Shown here in pieces: positions 1 to 7,006 of a stretch of DNA of 34,411 nucleotides. Positions within the stretch are counted from its first letter, which is position 1; every line of letters begins with the position of its first letter. The notes beneath the pieces were generated by a model. The model saw nothing but the letters and a program-made list of their open reading frames with translations, made no database searches and was not told the origin of the DNA. This stretch comes from Deltaproteobacteria bacterium (GTDB taxonomy: Bacteria > Myxococcota_A > Polyangia > Polyangiales > Ga0077539): contig CANJUR010000053.1 in assembly GCA_947477565.1 (NCBI GenBank), positions 1 through 34,411 of the forward strand, written 5' to 3'. Both the position numbers and the translations under genes were made by a program.

Positions 1-20
1 AGTGTTTTGTCGCTCCGAAC

Positions 21-68
21 TCCCTGCCACCACTTGTGGGGGCGGGGCTTAGGGGTGGGGGCTCGCGA
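21..68 (-). repeat. GC-rich dispersed intergenic repeat, copy 1
   Basis: Read on the minus strand, this stretch matches the element at 34321-34372 over about 45 bases with only a handful of differences. Its core is a near-palindrome of CCCCCAC and GTGGGGG arms around two A/T bases; here one arm is imperfect. It lies downstream of the gene ending at 270, in the otherwise gene-free first 269 bases, where nothing else was recognised. It looks like a REP-like intergenic element; copy number elsewhere in the genome cannot be seen. Confidence 0.6.
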
Positions 69-269
69 ACCCCACCGGTCACTTCCGGCGTCGGGTACGA
101 GCGGTGGCTTTCTCGACCCAATGGGAGCCTCGGACTTCGATCCAGCGGCGGTCCGTGCGCAAGCTCGGTTTCCTCGGCCCGCGCTTGTGCGACGGTTTCC
201 GGGTCTGTGTTTCAGCAGAGTTACGAGCGTTCCTCGCATCCCTGCTTATCCCGAGCGCGGCGATTCCCG

Positions 270-1355
270 CTACGCCACCGCTTCCCCGTCAAACACCCAT
301 TGCAGATCTTTCGGCACTCGCGCCTGCGTCCCCGGCGCGGGCTCCGGTCGCACGTCCGAGAGCGTCTGCCATAACAGTATCTTCTTGTTCGCATACGCCG
401 GGTCGCGCGCCACGGCACGCAATCCCACCAGCGCCTTCGCGGAGTAGGTCACCTCGCCGGTCCTGCCCGTCAGTCGTCGATACCACTCCATGGCCTCGAT
501 GGACTCAAGGGTAGGGTATCCATACCCTGGGCCCAGCGCTCCGTGGAAGAGCCGATAGCGCCCCCGTCGCTTGCCCAGGGCGCGCCCGAACTCCGGCGCA
601 CGCGCGGTCATCCAGCGGGCGGTGCGCTCGCGGATAAAACCGATGGTGAGCGCGTTGGTGGCCACTCGGAGGGTGATTCGCACGCCGACGATCTCCGTGT
701 CCCAGCCCAGATATGCTGCGCCGAGTGCGAGCGCGGCGAGGGTGCCCGACGAGCCTGTGGGCAGCACGATCACGTCGGGTCGTGGCATCTCGCCCCGCTC
801 GACCTGCGCTGCGAGTTCGAGCATGGCGTCCACGTATCCGAGATTGGCCCGGGGCGAGGCTGCTCCGGGGTTGATGACATACGCTCCGGGGGACTGCTGC
901 GCCTGTCGGAAGCGCCACGCACTACGGAGATATCCGCCGCCGTAGACGAGTGTTGCGCCTGCGTTGATGTTCGTGAGAATGGCCTCGCGGGCGAAGCGGG
1001 TGATCGGTTGATCGAAGAGCACCGCAGTGACCGGGAGCCCCAGAAACTGGCCAAATCGCGCGGTGGCCATGACCTGTGTCGAGGCGAGTCCGCCGAGGGT
1101 GACGATGCCCGTGGCGTTTTGCGCGCGCGCGTCCGCGAGCACAAACTCGTATCGACGAACCTTGTTGCCTCCATACACGGGAGAGATGAGGTCATCGCGC
1201 TTCATCCAGACATCGTCGCGACCGAGGTAATCGCGGAGGGCGGTGCATCGCTCGAGCGCCGTCGGGGCCGCGGCGAGGGCGAGAAATGGCACCGTCGCAG
1301 CGAGCGAAGGCAGCGCATCGAACAGGAGAGGACGCAGGCGGAGGGCGGTCGCCAT
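270..1355 (-). CDS. PLP-dependent D-cysteine desulfhydrase / ACC deaminase-like enzyme
   Basis: A 361-residue fold-type II pyridoxal-phosphate enzyme. The family includes D-cysteine desulfhydrase (D-cysteine to pyruvate, H2S and ammonia) and 1-aminocyclopropane-1-carboxylate deaminase. The sequence shows MKRDDL followed by the GGNKVRRYE motif, whose Lys (about residue 65) is the expected Schiff-base lysine. A GGLASTQ segment follows, with the Ser expected to contact substrate in this family, and then a PTGSSGTLAAL loop that should hold the PLP phosphate. The ATG at 1355 is chosen because the reading frame upstream of it is the antisense of the divergent Rieske gene. Residues 11-30 are hydrophobic, so an N-terminal anchor or export signal is possible. 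The exact substrate is not readable from sequence. Only 31 bases separate it from the divergent oxygenase start, so the two promoters must overlap or lie inside the genes. Confidence 0.85.
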   Translation of the reverse strand: MATALRLRPLLFDALPSLAATVPFLALAAAPTALERCTALRDYLGRDDVWMKRDDLISPVYGGNKVRRYEFVLADARAQNATGIVTLGGLASTQVMATARFGQFLGLPVTAVLFDQPITRFAREAILTNINAGATLVYGGGYLRSAWRFRQAQQSPGAYVINPGAASPRANLGYVDAMLELAAQVERGEMPRPDVIVLPTGSSGTLAALALGAAYLGWDTEIVGVRITLRVATNALTIGFIRERTARWMTARAPEFGRALGKRRGRYRLFHGALGPGYGYPTLESIEAMEWYRRLTGRTGEVTYSAKALVGLRAVARDPAYANKKILLWQTLSDVRPEPAPGTQARVPKDLQWVFDGEAVA

Positions 1356-1386
1356 GGGGGGTGGAGATACGCTACAACTTCGCTTC

Positions 1387-2496
1387 ATGAATGAGAACGA
1401 CGACGCATCGCGGGGGAAGCTGGCGGCGGGGGTGGTGCCGTTGCAAAACCTCACGCGCGGGCACGTTTCGGTCGCGAAGGTGCTGCAGGCCTGGTACGTC
1501 GTGGCGCGCTCTGAGGAGCTTGTAAACAAGCCCATTGCGGTGACGGTCTGGGACATTCCGATGGTGCTGTTTCGGGGCGCCGGGGGACAGCCCGCGGCGC
1601 TGCTCGACCGATGTCCGCACCGGAATGTTCCGCTCTCCCGGGGGGAGGTCGTGGGCGTCGAACTTCAGTGCGGATATCACGGTTGGCGCTTCGGCACCGA
1701 GGGCGATTGTCGCTTCGTGCCGTCGCGAGTGCCCACGGAAGCCGATGTGCGCGCGCGGCGTGTGCCGTCGTTTCCGATTCGCGAGCAGGACGGATTTCTC
1801 TGGGTCTATGCGACTCCCGATGTGACCCCGACGGTGGAGCCCTATCGGTTCAGGATGTTGGGAGTCCCGGGGTACGATCACGTGGTGTCCGTGGTCACCG
1901 CGGAGAGCACGCTGCACGCGGCGACGGAGAACGCCCTCGACGTCCCGCACACGGCCTTTCTGCACAAGGGTTTATTCCGCAGCGCGAGCCGCGGAGTGAC
2001 TATTACCGCCATCGTTCGTCGCGGTCGCGACCGGGTGGAGGCCGAATACGTGGGCGAGCCGCGCCCGCCGGGGCTGGTCGCACGGCTGCTCTCGCCTTCC
2101 GGGGGAAACGTGTCGCATTTCGACCGTTTCGTGCTCCCGAGCATCGCCGAAGTGGAATATCGCATCGGAGACGAAAACCATTTGCTCGTGGCCACTGCGA
2201 TGACGCCGGTGTCGGACTTCGTCACGCGGCTATGGGCGGTGGTGAGCTTCCGGCTGCGGGTTCCGCATGCGGTGGTGAAGCGGGCGCTGAAGCCGCTGGC
2301 GATGCAGATTTTTCAGCAAGACGCGGTGATGCTGAAGGCCCAGACCGACGTGGTGAAGCGCTTCGGGGGAGAGCAGTTCGCCTCGACGGAAATTGACGTG
2401 CTCGGCAAGCACATCTGGCGGCTTCTGCGGGCGGCGGAGCGCGGCGAGGTGCTGCCTGACGACGCACCGGAAGAGCGCATCGACCTCGTGGTGTGA
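1387..2496 (+). CDS. Rieske [2Fe-2S] non-heme iron oxygenase
   Basis: A 369-residue oxygenase component of the Rieske non-heme iron family (VanA / pheophorbide a oxygenase-like), which uses electrons from a reductase to hydroxylate or demethylate an aromatic or cyclic substrate. The Rieske centre is complete: C76-P-H78 and C95-G-Y-H98-G-W. The mononuclear iron motif is also present: ENALDVPHTAFLH, giving D185, H188 and H193. The ATG at 1387 is preferred because it leaves a normal short N-terminus before the Rieske domain; the frame stays open back to 1243 but that part overlaps the divergent gene's N-terminus. No reductase or ferredoxin gene lies nearby, so its electron donor is encoded elsewhere. 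It converges on ddl with 16 bases between stops. The substrate is unknown. Confidence 0.9.
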   Translation: MNENDDASRGKLAAGVVPLQNLTRGHVSVAKVLQAWYVVARSEELVNKPIAVTVWDIPMVLFRGAGGQPAALLDRCPHRNVPLSRGEVVGVELQCGYHGWRFGTEGDCRFVPSRVPTEADVRARRVPSFPIREQDGFLWVYATPDVTPTVEPYRFRMLGVPGYDHVVSVVTAESTLHAATENALDVPHTAFLHKGLFRSASRGVTITAIVRRGRDRVEAEYVGEPRPPGLVARLLSPSGGNVSHFDRFVLPSIAEVEYRIGDENHLLVATAMTPVSDFVTRLWAVVSFRLRVPHAVVKRALKPLAMQIFQQDAVMLKAQTDVVKRFGGEQFASTEIDVLGKHIWRLLRAAERGEVLPDDAPEERIDLVV

Positions 2497-2512
2497 AGGA
2501 GTCGGAGGCGGT

Positions 2513-3625
2513 CTACGGGGCGAAGCTCGTCGAGAGCGCGCGTCGCGTCGCGGCACGCTCGAGGGCGAGGGCGATGAGCCGCTCGATCAGAGTGGCATAC
2601 GGCACCCCGGTGGCCTCCCAGAGCTTCGGATACATACTGATACTCGTAAACCCGGGGAGGGTGTTGACCTCATTGAGGTAGAGCGCGCCATCGGACTTAT
2701 CCAGGAAGAAGTCCACTCGCGCGAGGCCCGACAATTCCAGCGCGGCGAAAGCTTCCTCGGACATCCGGCGAATCGCCTCGGACTGCTCTTCCCTGATCGC
2801 GGCGGGGATGCGCGGATGCGCCCCGTTTTCATCGAGATACTTTGCCGTGTAGGAATAGAATTCGTGCGTCGGAACAATCTCGCCGACCACCGAGGCTAGC
2901 GGGGCGTCGTTGCCCAGCACGCCGCACTCCAGTTCGCGCACCGCGTGGCCGCGCTCGATGAGCAGCTTGGTGTCGTATTTGAAAGCGTTGGCGAGGGCGG
3001 CGGCGAGCTCTTCGCGACGGCGCGCCTTGGAGACGCCGACGGAGCTTCCCATGTTGGCGGGCTTCACGAAGACCGGCCATCCGAAGCGTTTTTCGACCTC
3101 CCGGGCGACGTCTTCGGAGCTGCGGTTTTCGTGCGATCGCACCACAAACCAATCCACCACGGGAAGCCCGGCAGAACGGAGGAGTCGCTTGGCGACGTCT
3201 TTGTCCATCCCGGCCGAACTCCCAAGTACGCCGCTGCCCACATAAGGGACATCGGCCATTTCGAGGAGGCCCTGGACGGTTCCGTCTTCGCCGTAGGTGC
3301 CGTGGAGAACGGGGAATACCACGTCGAGGGTGCCCACCGCGGGGGCCGCCGACGCGGTGGTCAGCGCGGTCGATGCGTCGCCCGGGGAGACGGCTACGGA
3401 GGGCGCAGTGGCGTCGAGGTGCAGCGGCGCACCCGGCGGGGCGAGCAGTGCGTGCGCGGCGTCGTTGAGGTGCCATCGCCCGGCGGGATCAATGCCAATC
3501 AGCACCGGCTCGTAGCGGTTGCGGTCGAGCGCATCGACGATGGAGCGCGCGGAGAGCAGGGAGATTTCGTGCTCCCCGGAGCGACCGCCAAAGAGGATGC
3601 CGACCCGGAGTTTGCGTTCGATCAT
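2513..3625 (-). CDS. ddl: D-alanine--D-alanine ligase
   Basis: ATP-grasp ligase of 370 residues that joins two D-alanines for the peptidoglycan stem peptide in the cytoplasm. Recognised by the N-terminal VGILFGGRSGEHEISL motif, HGTYGEDGTVQG, the GSGVLGSSAGMDKDV stretch, the ATP-binding FVKPANMGSSVGVSK, and the C-terminal metal and substrate motif LNEVNTLPGFT. The HEFYSYTAKY loop carries aromatic residues as in D-Ala-D-Ala ligases rather than the His typical of VanA-type D-Ala-D-Lac ligases, so ordinary D-Ala-D-Ala specificity is expected. The length is that of the longer DdlA-like forms. The ATG at 3625 (MIERKLRVGILFGG) places the first strand where the family has it; the open frame further upstream runs across the divergent intergenic region. 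No mur or fts genes flank it, so it is not part of a dcw cluster here. Confidence 0.93.
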   Translation of the reverse strand: MIERKLRVGILFGGRSGEHEISLLSARSIVDALDRNRYEPVLIGIDPAGRWHLNDAAHALLAPPGAPLHLDATAPSVAVSPGDASTALTTASAAPAVGTLDVVFPVLHGTYGEDGTVQGLLEMADVPYVGSGVLGSSAGMDKDVAKRLLRSAGLPVVDWFVVRSHENRSSEDVAREVEKRFGWPVFVKPANMGSSVGVSKARRREELAAALANAFKYDTKLLIERGHAVRELECGVLGNDAPLASVVGEIVPTHEFYSYTAKYLDENGAHPRIPAAIREEQSEAIRRMSEEAFAALELSGLARVDFFLDKSDGALYLNEVNTLPGFTSISMYPKLWEATGVPYATLIERLIALALERAATRRALSTSFAP

Positions 3626-3773
3626 GGCGACAGGGGTTAGCAGAGGAGGAGGGCGCGGGGAAAGATTCCGGGCATCTCGTGGCCTGGCGTTTGTGCGGCC
3701 GTCCCTTGACGGTGATGGGTATGTCCCTGAGGTGAGGCTCGCGGGCGCATTCCGAAGTATCTTCACCACTGCC

Positions 3774-5072
3774 ATGACAGACCTCGGCCCTCGCCCCCGC
3801 TCTCTCCCGATCGCTCCGACCGCTGCGCCCGCGCGGCGCAATCTCCCGCTCGCCGAGAGCGCGCGCGCCATCGACCACCGCTGGCGGCCCATCTACGCCG
3901 TCTGGGAGATCACGCTACGGTGCGACCTCGCCTGCCGACACTGCGGCTCTCGCGCGGGCCGCACTCGCCCCGACGAACTCACCACTGCCGAGGCTCTCGA
4001 CCTCGTGCGACAGATGGCCGAACTCGGCACCAGGGAGGTCACCCTCATCGGCGGCGAGGCCTACCTCCGCGACGACTGGACCACCCTGGCACGCGCCATT
4101 CGCGCACACGGTATGGATTGCACGATGACCACCGGTGGTCGCGGCCTGACGCTAGAGCGGGTGCTTGCGGCGAAGCAGGCGGGCATTCGCAGCGTGAGCG
4201 TGAGCGTGGACGGCCTGGAGGAGACGCACGACGCTCTACGCGGGGTGAAAGGAAGTTTCGAGTCGGCTTTCGAGGCGATGGCCAATCTGAAGCAGGGTGG
4301 GATTCCCTTTTCGGCCAACTCGCAGTTTGGTCGCAAGAGCATCAAGGACATGCCCCAGGTGTTTGATCGGCTCATCGCCGCGGGAATCCACTCGTGGCAG
4401 ACGCAGATCACCGTGGCGATGGGACGGGCGGTGGACGAACCCGAACTACTGCTCGAGCCGTATCAGATGTTGGAGGTGCTCGCGATGCTCGCGCGATTGA
4501 AGCCTGTCGCGGACGCCCACAAAGTGCGTATCTGGCCGGGCAACAACATTGGATACTTCGGGCCGTACGAGACGCTCTTGCGGGGGACGCTTCCACGCGG
4601 ACACATGGCCTCTTGCGGCGCCGGCCGTTCGACGCTGGGCATCGAGGCCGACGGATCGATCAAGGGCTGTCCGTCGCTCCCGACGGTGGAATACACGGGC
4701 GGAAACATCCGCGACGCCTCGCTCCAGGACATCTGGGAGCGCTCGGCCCCGCTGCGCTTCACCCGCGACCGCACGGTCGAAGACCTATGGGGCCATTGCC
4801 GTGATTGTTATTACAACGACACCTGTCGCGCGGGCTGCTCCTGGACGACGCACGTCCTTCTGGGTCGTCCGGGCAACAACCCGTTCTGCCACCACCGCGC
4901 GCTCGAACTGCTCCAGAAGGGCCGTCGCGAACGGGTGATTCGCGTCGAGGCGGCGCCCGGCGAGCCTTTCGATCACGGACGCTTCGAGATCGTCGAGGAA
5001 GACTGGCCGGCGGACGAACTCCTCCGCGCACAGCGCCTCGCGGAGACCGGCGAAGGGTGGCTCACGGACTGA
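3774..5072 (+). CDS. Radical SAM/SPASM peptide-modifying enzyme, paralogue 1
   Basis: A 432-residue radical SAM enzyme with a C-terminal SPASM domain, the architecture of many RiPP maturases and anaerobic sulfatase-maturing enzymes. The SAM cluster motif is C50-x3-C54-x2-C57 (CDLACRHC), followed by IGGEAYLRDD. The SPASM set is complete: C281, C299 after GSIKG, then C342-x2-C345-x5-C351-x3-C355 and C372 (NNPFC), enough to bind auxiliary Fe-S clusters. No PqqD-like recognition domain is visible. The start at 3774 is supported because its first 26 residues align with the start of the paralogue at 5693 (PRPRxLPIAPxAxPARR). It is followed after 82 bases by the repeat protein at 5155 and then the second paralogue, so the likely substrate is that protein. 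The chemistry (cross-link, epimerisation or other) cannot be told from sequence. Confidence 0.9.
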   Translation: MTDLGPRPRSLPIAPTAAPARRNLPLAESARAIDHRWRPIYAVWEITLRCDLACRHCGSRAGRTRPDELTTAEALDLVRQMAELGTREVTLIGGEAYLRDDWTTLARAIRAHGMDCTMTTGGRGLTLERVLAAKQAGIRSVSVSVDGLEETHDALRGVKGSFESAFEAMANLKQGGIPFSANSQFGRKSIKDMPQVFDRLIAAGIHSWQTQITVAMGRAVDEPELLLEPYQMLEVLAMLARLKPVADAHKVRIWPGNNIGYFGPYETLLRGTLPRGHMASCGAGRSTLGIEADGSIKGCPSLPTVEYTGGNIRDASLQDIWERSAPLRFTRDRTVEDLWGHCRDCYYNDTCRAGCSWTTHVLLGRPGNNPFCHHRALELLQKGRRERVIRVEAAPGEPFDHGRFEIVEEDWPADELLRAQRLAETGEGWLTD

Positions 5073-5090
5073 TCTGCGCACCGCTGAAAC

Positions 5091-5147
5091 TTGACAATAC
5101 ATCGGTATTTATAGTCTATCCATTCCGATCACTGCACTTTAAAGGAG
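5091..5147 (+). promoter_or_regulatory. Candidate promoter and strong ribosome binding site for the YG-repeat protein
   Basis: An AT-rich island between two GC-rich genes. It holds a perfect -35-like TTGACA at 5091-5096, followed by ATTTATAGTCTATC with no unambiguous -10 hexamer at 17 bases (TATAGT lies at 13, weaker candidates at 15-18). AAAGGAG at 5141-5147 sits 7 bases before the ATG at 5155. Strong Shine-Dalgarno sites are rare in this window, so the small protein is probably made at a higher level than the two enzymes around it. The -10 assignment is uncertain. Confidence 0.5.
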
Positions 5148-5154
5148 ACTCTCG

Positions 5155-5667
5155 ATGGCGACTTCCCTGGTTCCTTGTCCGTCTTGTGCGCGGCACGTCC
5201 GCGCCACGGAGCATGCGTGTCCGTTCTGCCGATCGGCGCTGTCGTCCGACCTTGCCGCGAAGGCGGTGCCGGGGACGACCCAGCGACTGAGCCGCGCGGC
5301 GGCTTTCACCTTCGCGGCCAGCCTTGCGGCGACGGGTTGTAGCGACCCGGCCCCCGCCGTCGATGCGGCCGTGGCCGACAGGGTAACAGCCACGGACACC
5401 GCCACGGACACCGGGACGGCGGCAGACACGGGCGCGAGTTCGGACGTGGGTTTCCCGGCCGATGACGGTGGTTTTCTCGCGATGTACGGCGGGCCCCCGC
5501 AGGACTCGGGTGTAGACGCCGGCGGTCCTGACGACAACGGCAGCATCATGCCGCTCTACGGTCTCCCGGCGCCGGACGCGGGGCAGCCTCCGACGGACGA
5601 CGGCAAGACCGACGGGAGCATCGGTATTCGCTACGGCGCGCCTCCGCGTCCCGATTCCGGCGTCTGA
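5155..5667 (+). CDS. Candidate precursor: zinc ribbon, lipobox-like segment and three YG-P-D-[SA]-G repeats
   Basis: A 170-residue protein of unknown function. Residues 8-25 form a CPSC...CPFC zinc-ribbon-like pair (C8, C11, C22, C25). Residues 47-61 are hydrophobic and end in LAATGC62, a weak lipobox. Residues 63-100 are an Ala/Asp/Thr-rich, low-complexity spacer. The C-terminus has three copies of a unit: DDGGFLAMYGGPPQDSG (about 104-119), DDNGSIMPLYGLPAPDAG (126-143) and TDGSIGIRYGAPPRPDSG (152-169), with tyrosines at 111, 135 and 160. Even spacing and a fixed Tyr-Gly...Pro...Asp-[Ser/Ala]-Gly pattern are what one expects of a multi-core substrate of a radical SAM/SPASM maturase. It lies between two such enzymes (82 bases after one, 25 bases before the other). 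Inference: the repeats are modified and the product may be membrane-anchored. Alternatively the repeats are only a surface linker and the enzymes act on something else. Confidence 0.75.
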   Translation: MATSLVPCPSCARHVRATEHACPFCRSALSSDLAAKAVPGTTQRLSRAAAFTFAASLAATGCSDPAPAVDAAVADRVTATDTATDTGTAADTGASSDVGFPADDGGFLAMYGGPPQDSGVDAGGPDDNGSIMPLYGLPAPDAGQPPTDDGKTDGSIGIRYGAPPRPDSGV

Positions 5668-5692
5668 TCATCCAATCCACACTACCTCCCGG

Positions 5693-7003
5693 ATGCCATC
5701 CCTGCCGCCGCGCCCGCGCACGTTGCCCATCGCTCCGAAGGCCGAACCCGCGCGTCGGCGTCTGGCCCTGGCGGGGGAGGCGCGGGACGTGGATCGCGCG
5801 TTTCGCCCTATTGTCGCCGTCTGGGAGCTTACTCTTCAGTGCGACCTCGCGTGTCGCCATTGCGGCTCTCGCGCGGGTCGCAGCCGTCCCGACGAACTGA
5901 CCACCGACGAGGCCCTCGACCTCGTGAGGCAGTTGGCGGAAATCGGTTGCAGGGAGGTCACCTTTATCGGCGGCGAGGCTTATTTACGGGACGATTGGGT
6001 GCGCCTTGGGCAGGAGGTTCGCTCGCGGGGCATGGAGCTCACGATGACCACCGGGGGGCGGGGAATGACCCTGGAGCGGGCGCGTGAGTCGAAGGCCGCG
6101 GGGGTGCAGAGCGTGTCGGTGTCGGTGGATGCATTGGAGTCCATGCACGACTCTCTGCGCGGAGTGCAGGGGAGCTGGCGCGCGGCCATCGCGGCGATTG
6201 ACCACTTGAAGGCCGTGGGCATTCCGGTGTCGTGCAATACGCAGATCGCGCGGCCGGCGCTGCGGGACATCGAGCCGCTTTTAGAGCACCTCATCGCGGC
6301 GGGAATTCATGCATGGCAAGTGGCGATGACCGTTCCGATGGGGCGGGCGGCAGACGAGCCCGGGTTGATTCTGGAGCCGTATCAGGTGTTGGAAGTGATG
6401 CCGATGATCGCGCGTGCGGCGCGGCGGTTGAAGCAACATCGCATTCGTCTGTGGCCAGGGAATGACATCGGGTATTTTGGTCCGTATGAGACGGAGTTGC
6501 GGGGGGGGATGCCGCGCGGGCACATGGCCGCCTGCGGCGCGGGTCGATTGACGCTCGGAATCGAGGCCGACGGGTCGATCAAGGGGTGCCCGTCGCTGCC
6601 GACAAAAGACTACGTCGGCGGCAACGTTCGTGACAATACCCTATTGGACATCTGGGAGCGCGCGGGCGCCTTGCGCTTCACTCGCGACCGCACTCGCGAC
6701 GACCTCTGGGGATATTGCGCGGGTTGCTATTACGGCGACGAGTGCCTCGGCGGATGTTCCTGGACTGCGCATGTGGTGTTTGGGCGCACGGGAAACAACC
6801 CGTTTTGCCATCACCGCGCGCTGGAATTGCTTCGGGAAGGCAAGCGCGAGCGCCTGGTGCTGGAGACCCCGGCGGAGGGCAAGCCCTTCGACCATGGGAT
6901 CTTCGCATTGGTCACCGAAGACTGGCCGGAAGACGAACTGCTGAGGGCGCGGCAAGTGGCCGCGACCGGCGAGGGGTGGCTGCTCTCGACCGAGCGGGCG
7001 TAG
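5693..7003 (+). CDS. Radical SAM/SPASM peptide-modifying enzyme, paralogue 2
   Basis: A 436-residue close paralogue of the enzyme at 3774, collinear along its whole length. The radical SAM cysteines fall at the same positions (C50, C54, C57), followed by the same IGGEAYLRDDW segment. The SPASM cysteines are all kept: CGAGRLTLGIEADGSIKGC, the C-x2-C-x5-C-x3-C set (CAGCYYGDECLGGC) and NNPFC. It starts 25 bases after the repeat protein, so it is probably cotranscribed with it, and stops 3 bases before the convergent sulfatase-like gene. The first half of the catalytic domain and the SPASM domain are most alike; the segment around residues 180-250 differs more, which could reflect different target residues within the repeats. 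The pair probably arose by duplication and may work as a heteromer, act sequentially, or modify different sites. Confidence 0.9.
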   Translation: MPSLPPRPRTLPIAPKAEPARRRLALAGEARDVDRAFRPIVAVWELTLQCDLACRHCGSRAGRSRPDELTTDEALDLVRQLAEIGCREVTFIGGEAYLRDDWVRLGQEVRSRGMELTMTTGGRGMTLERARESKAAGVQSVSVSVDALESMHDSLRGVQGSWRAAIAAIDHLKAVGIPVSCNTQIARPALRDIEPLLEHLIAAGIHAWQVAMTVPMGRAADEPGLILEPYQVLEVMPMIARAARRLKQHRIRLWPGNDIGYFGPYETELRGGMPRGHMAACGAGRLTLGIEADGSIKGCPSLPTKDYVGGNVRDNTLLDIWERAGALRFTRDRTRDDLWGYCAGCYYGDECLGGCSWTAHVVFGRTGNNPFCHHRALELLREGKRERLVLETPAEGKPFDHGIFALVTEDWPEDELLRARQVAATGEGWLLSTERA

Positions 7004-7006
7004 TGC

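Noticed and set aside
543..1394. Long open frame on the plus strand opposite the PLP enzyme
   Set aside because: It is the antisense shadow of a clear fold-type II PLP enzyme; the translated product is low-complexity and Arg/Gly/Glu-rich with no family pattern.
2513..3625. VanA-type D-Ala-D-Lac ligase linked to glycopeptide resistance
   Set aside because: The loop around HEFYSYTAKY has the aromatic residues of ordinary D-Ala-D-Ala ligases and no vanH/vanX neighbours exist.
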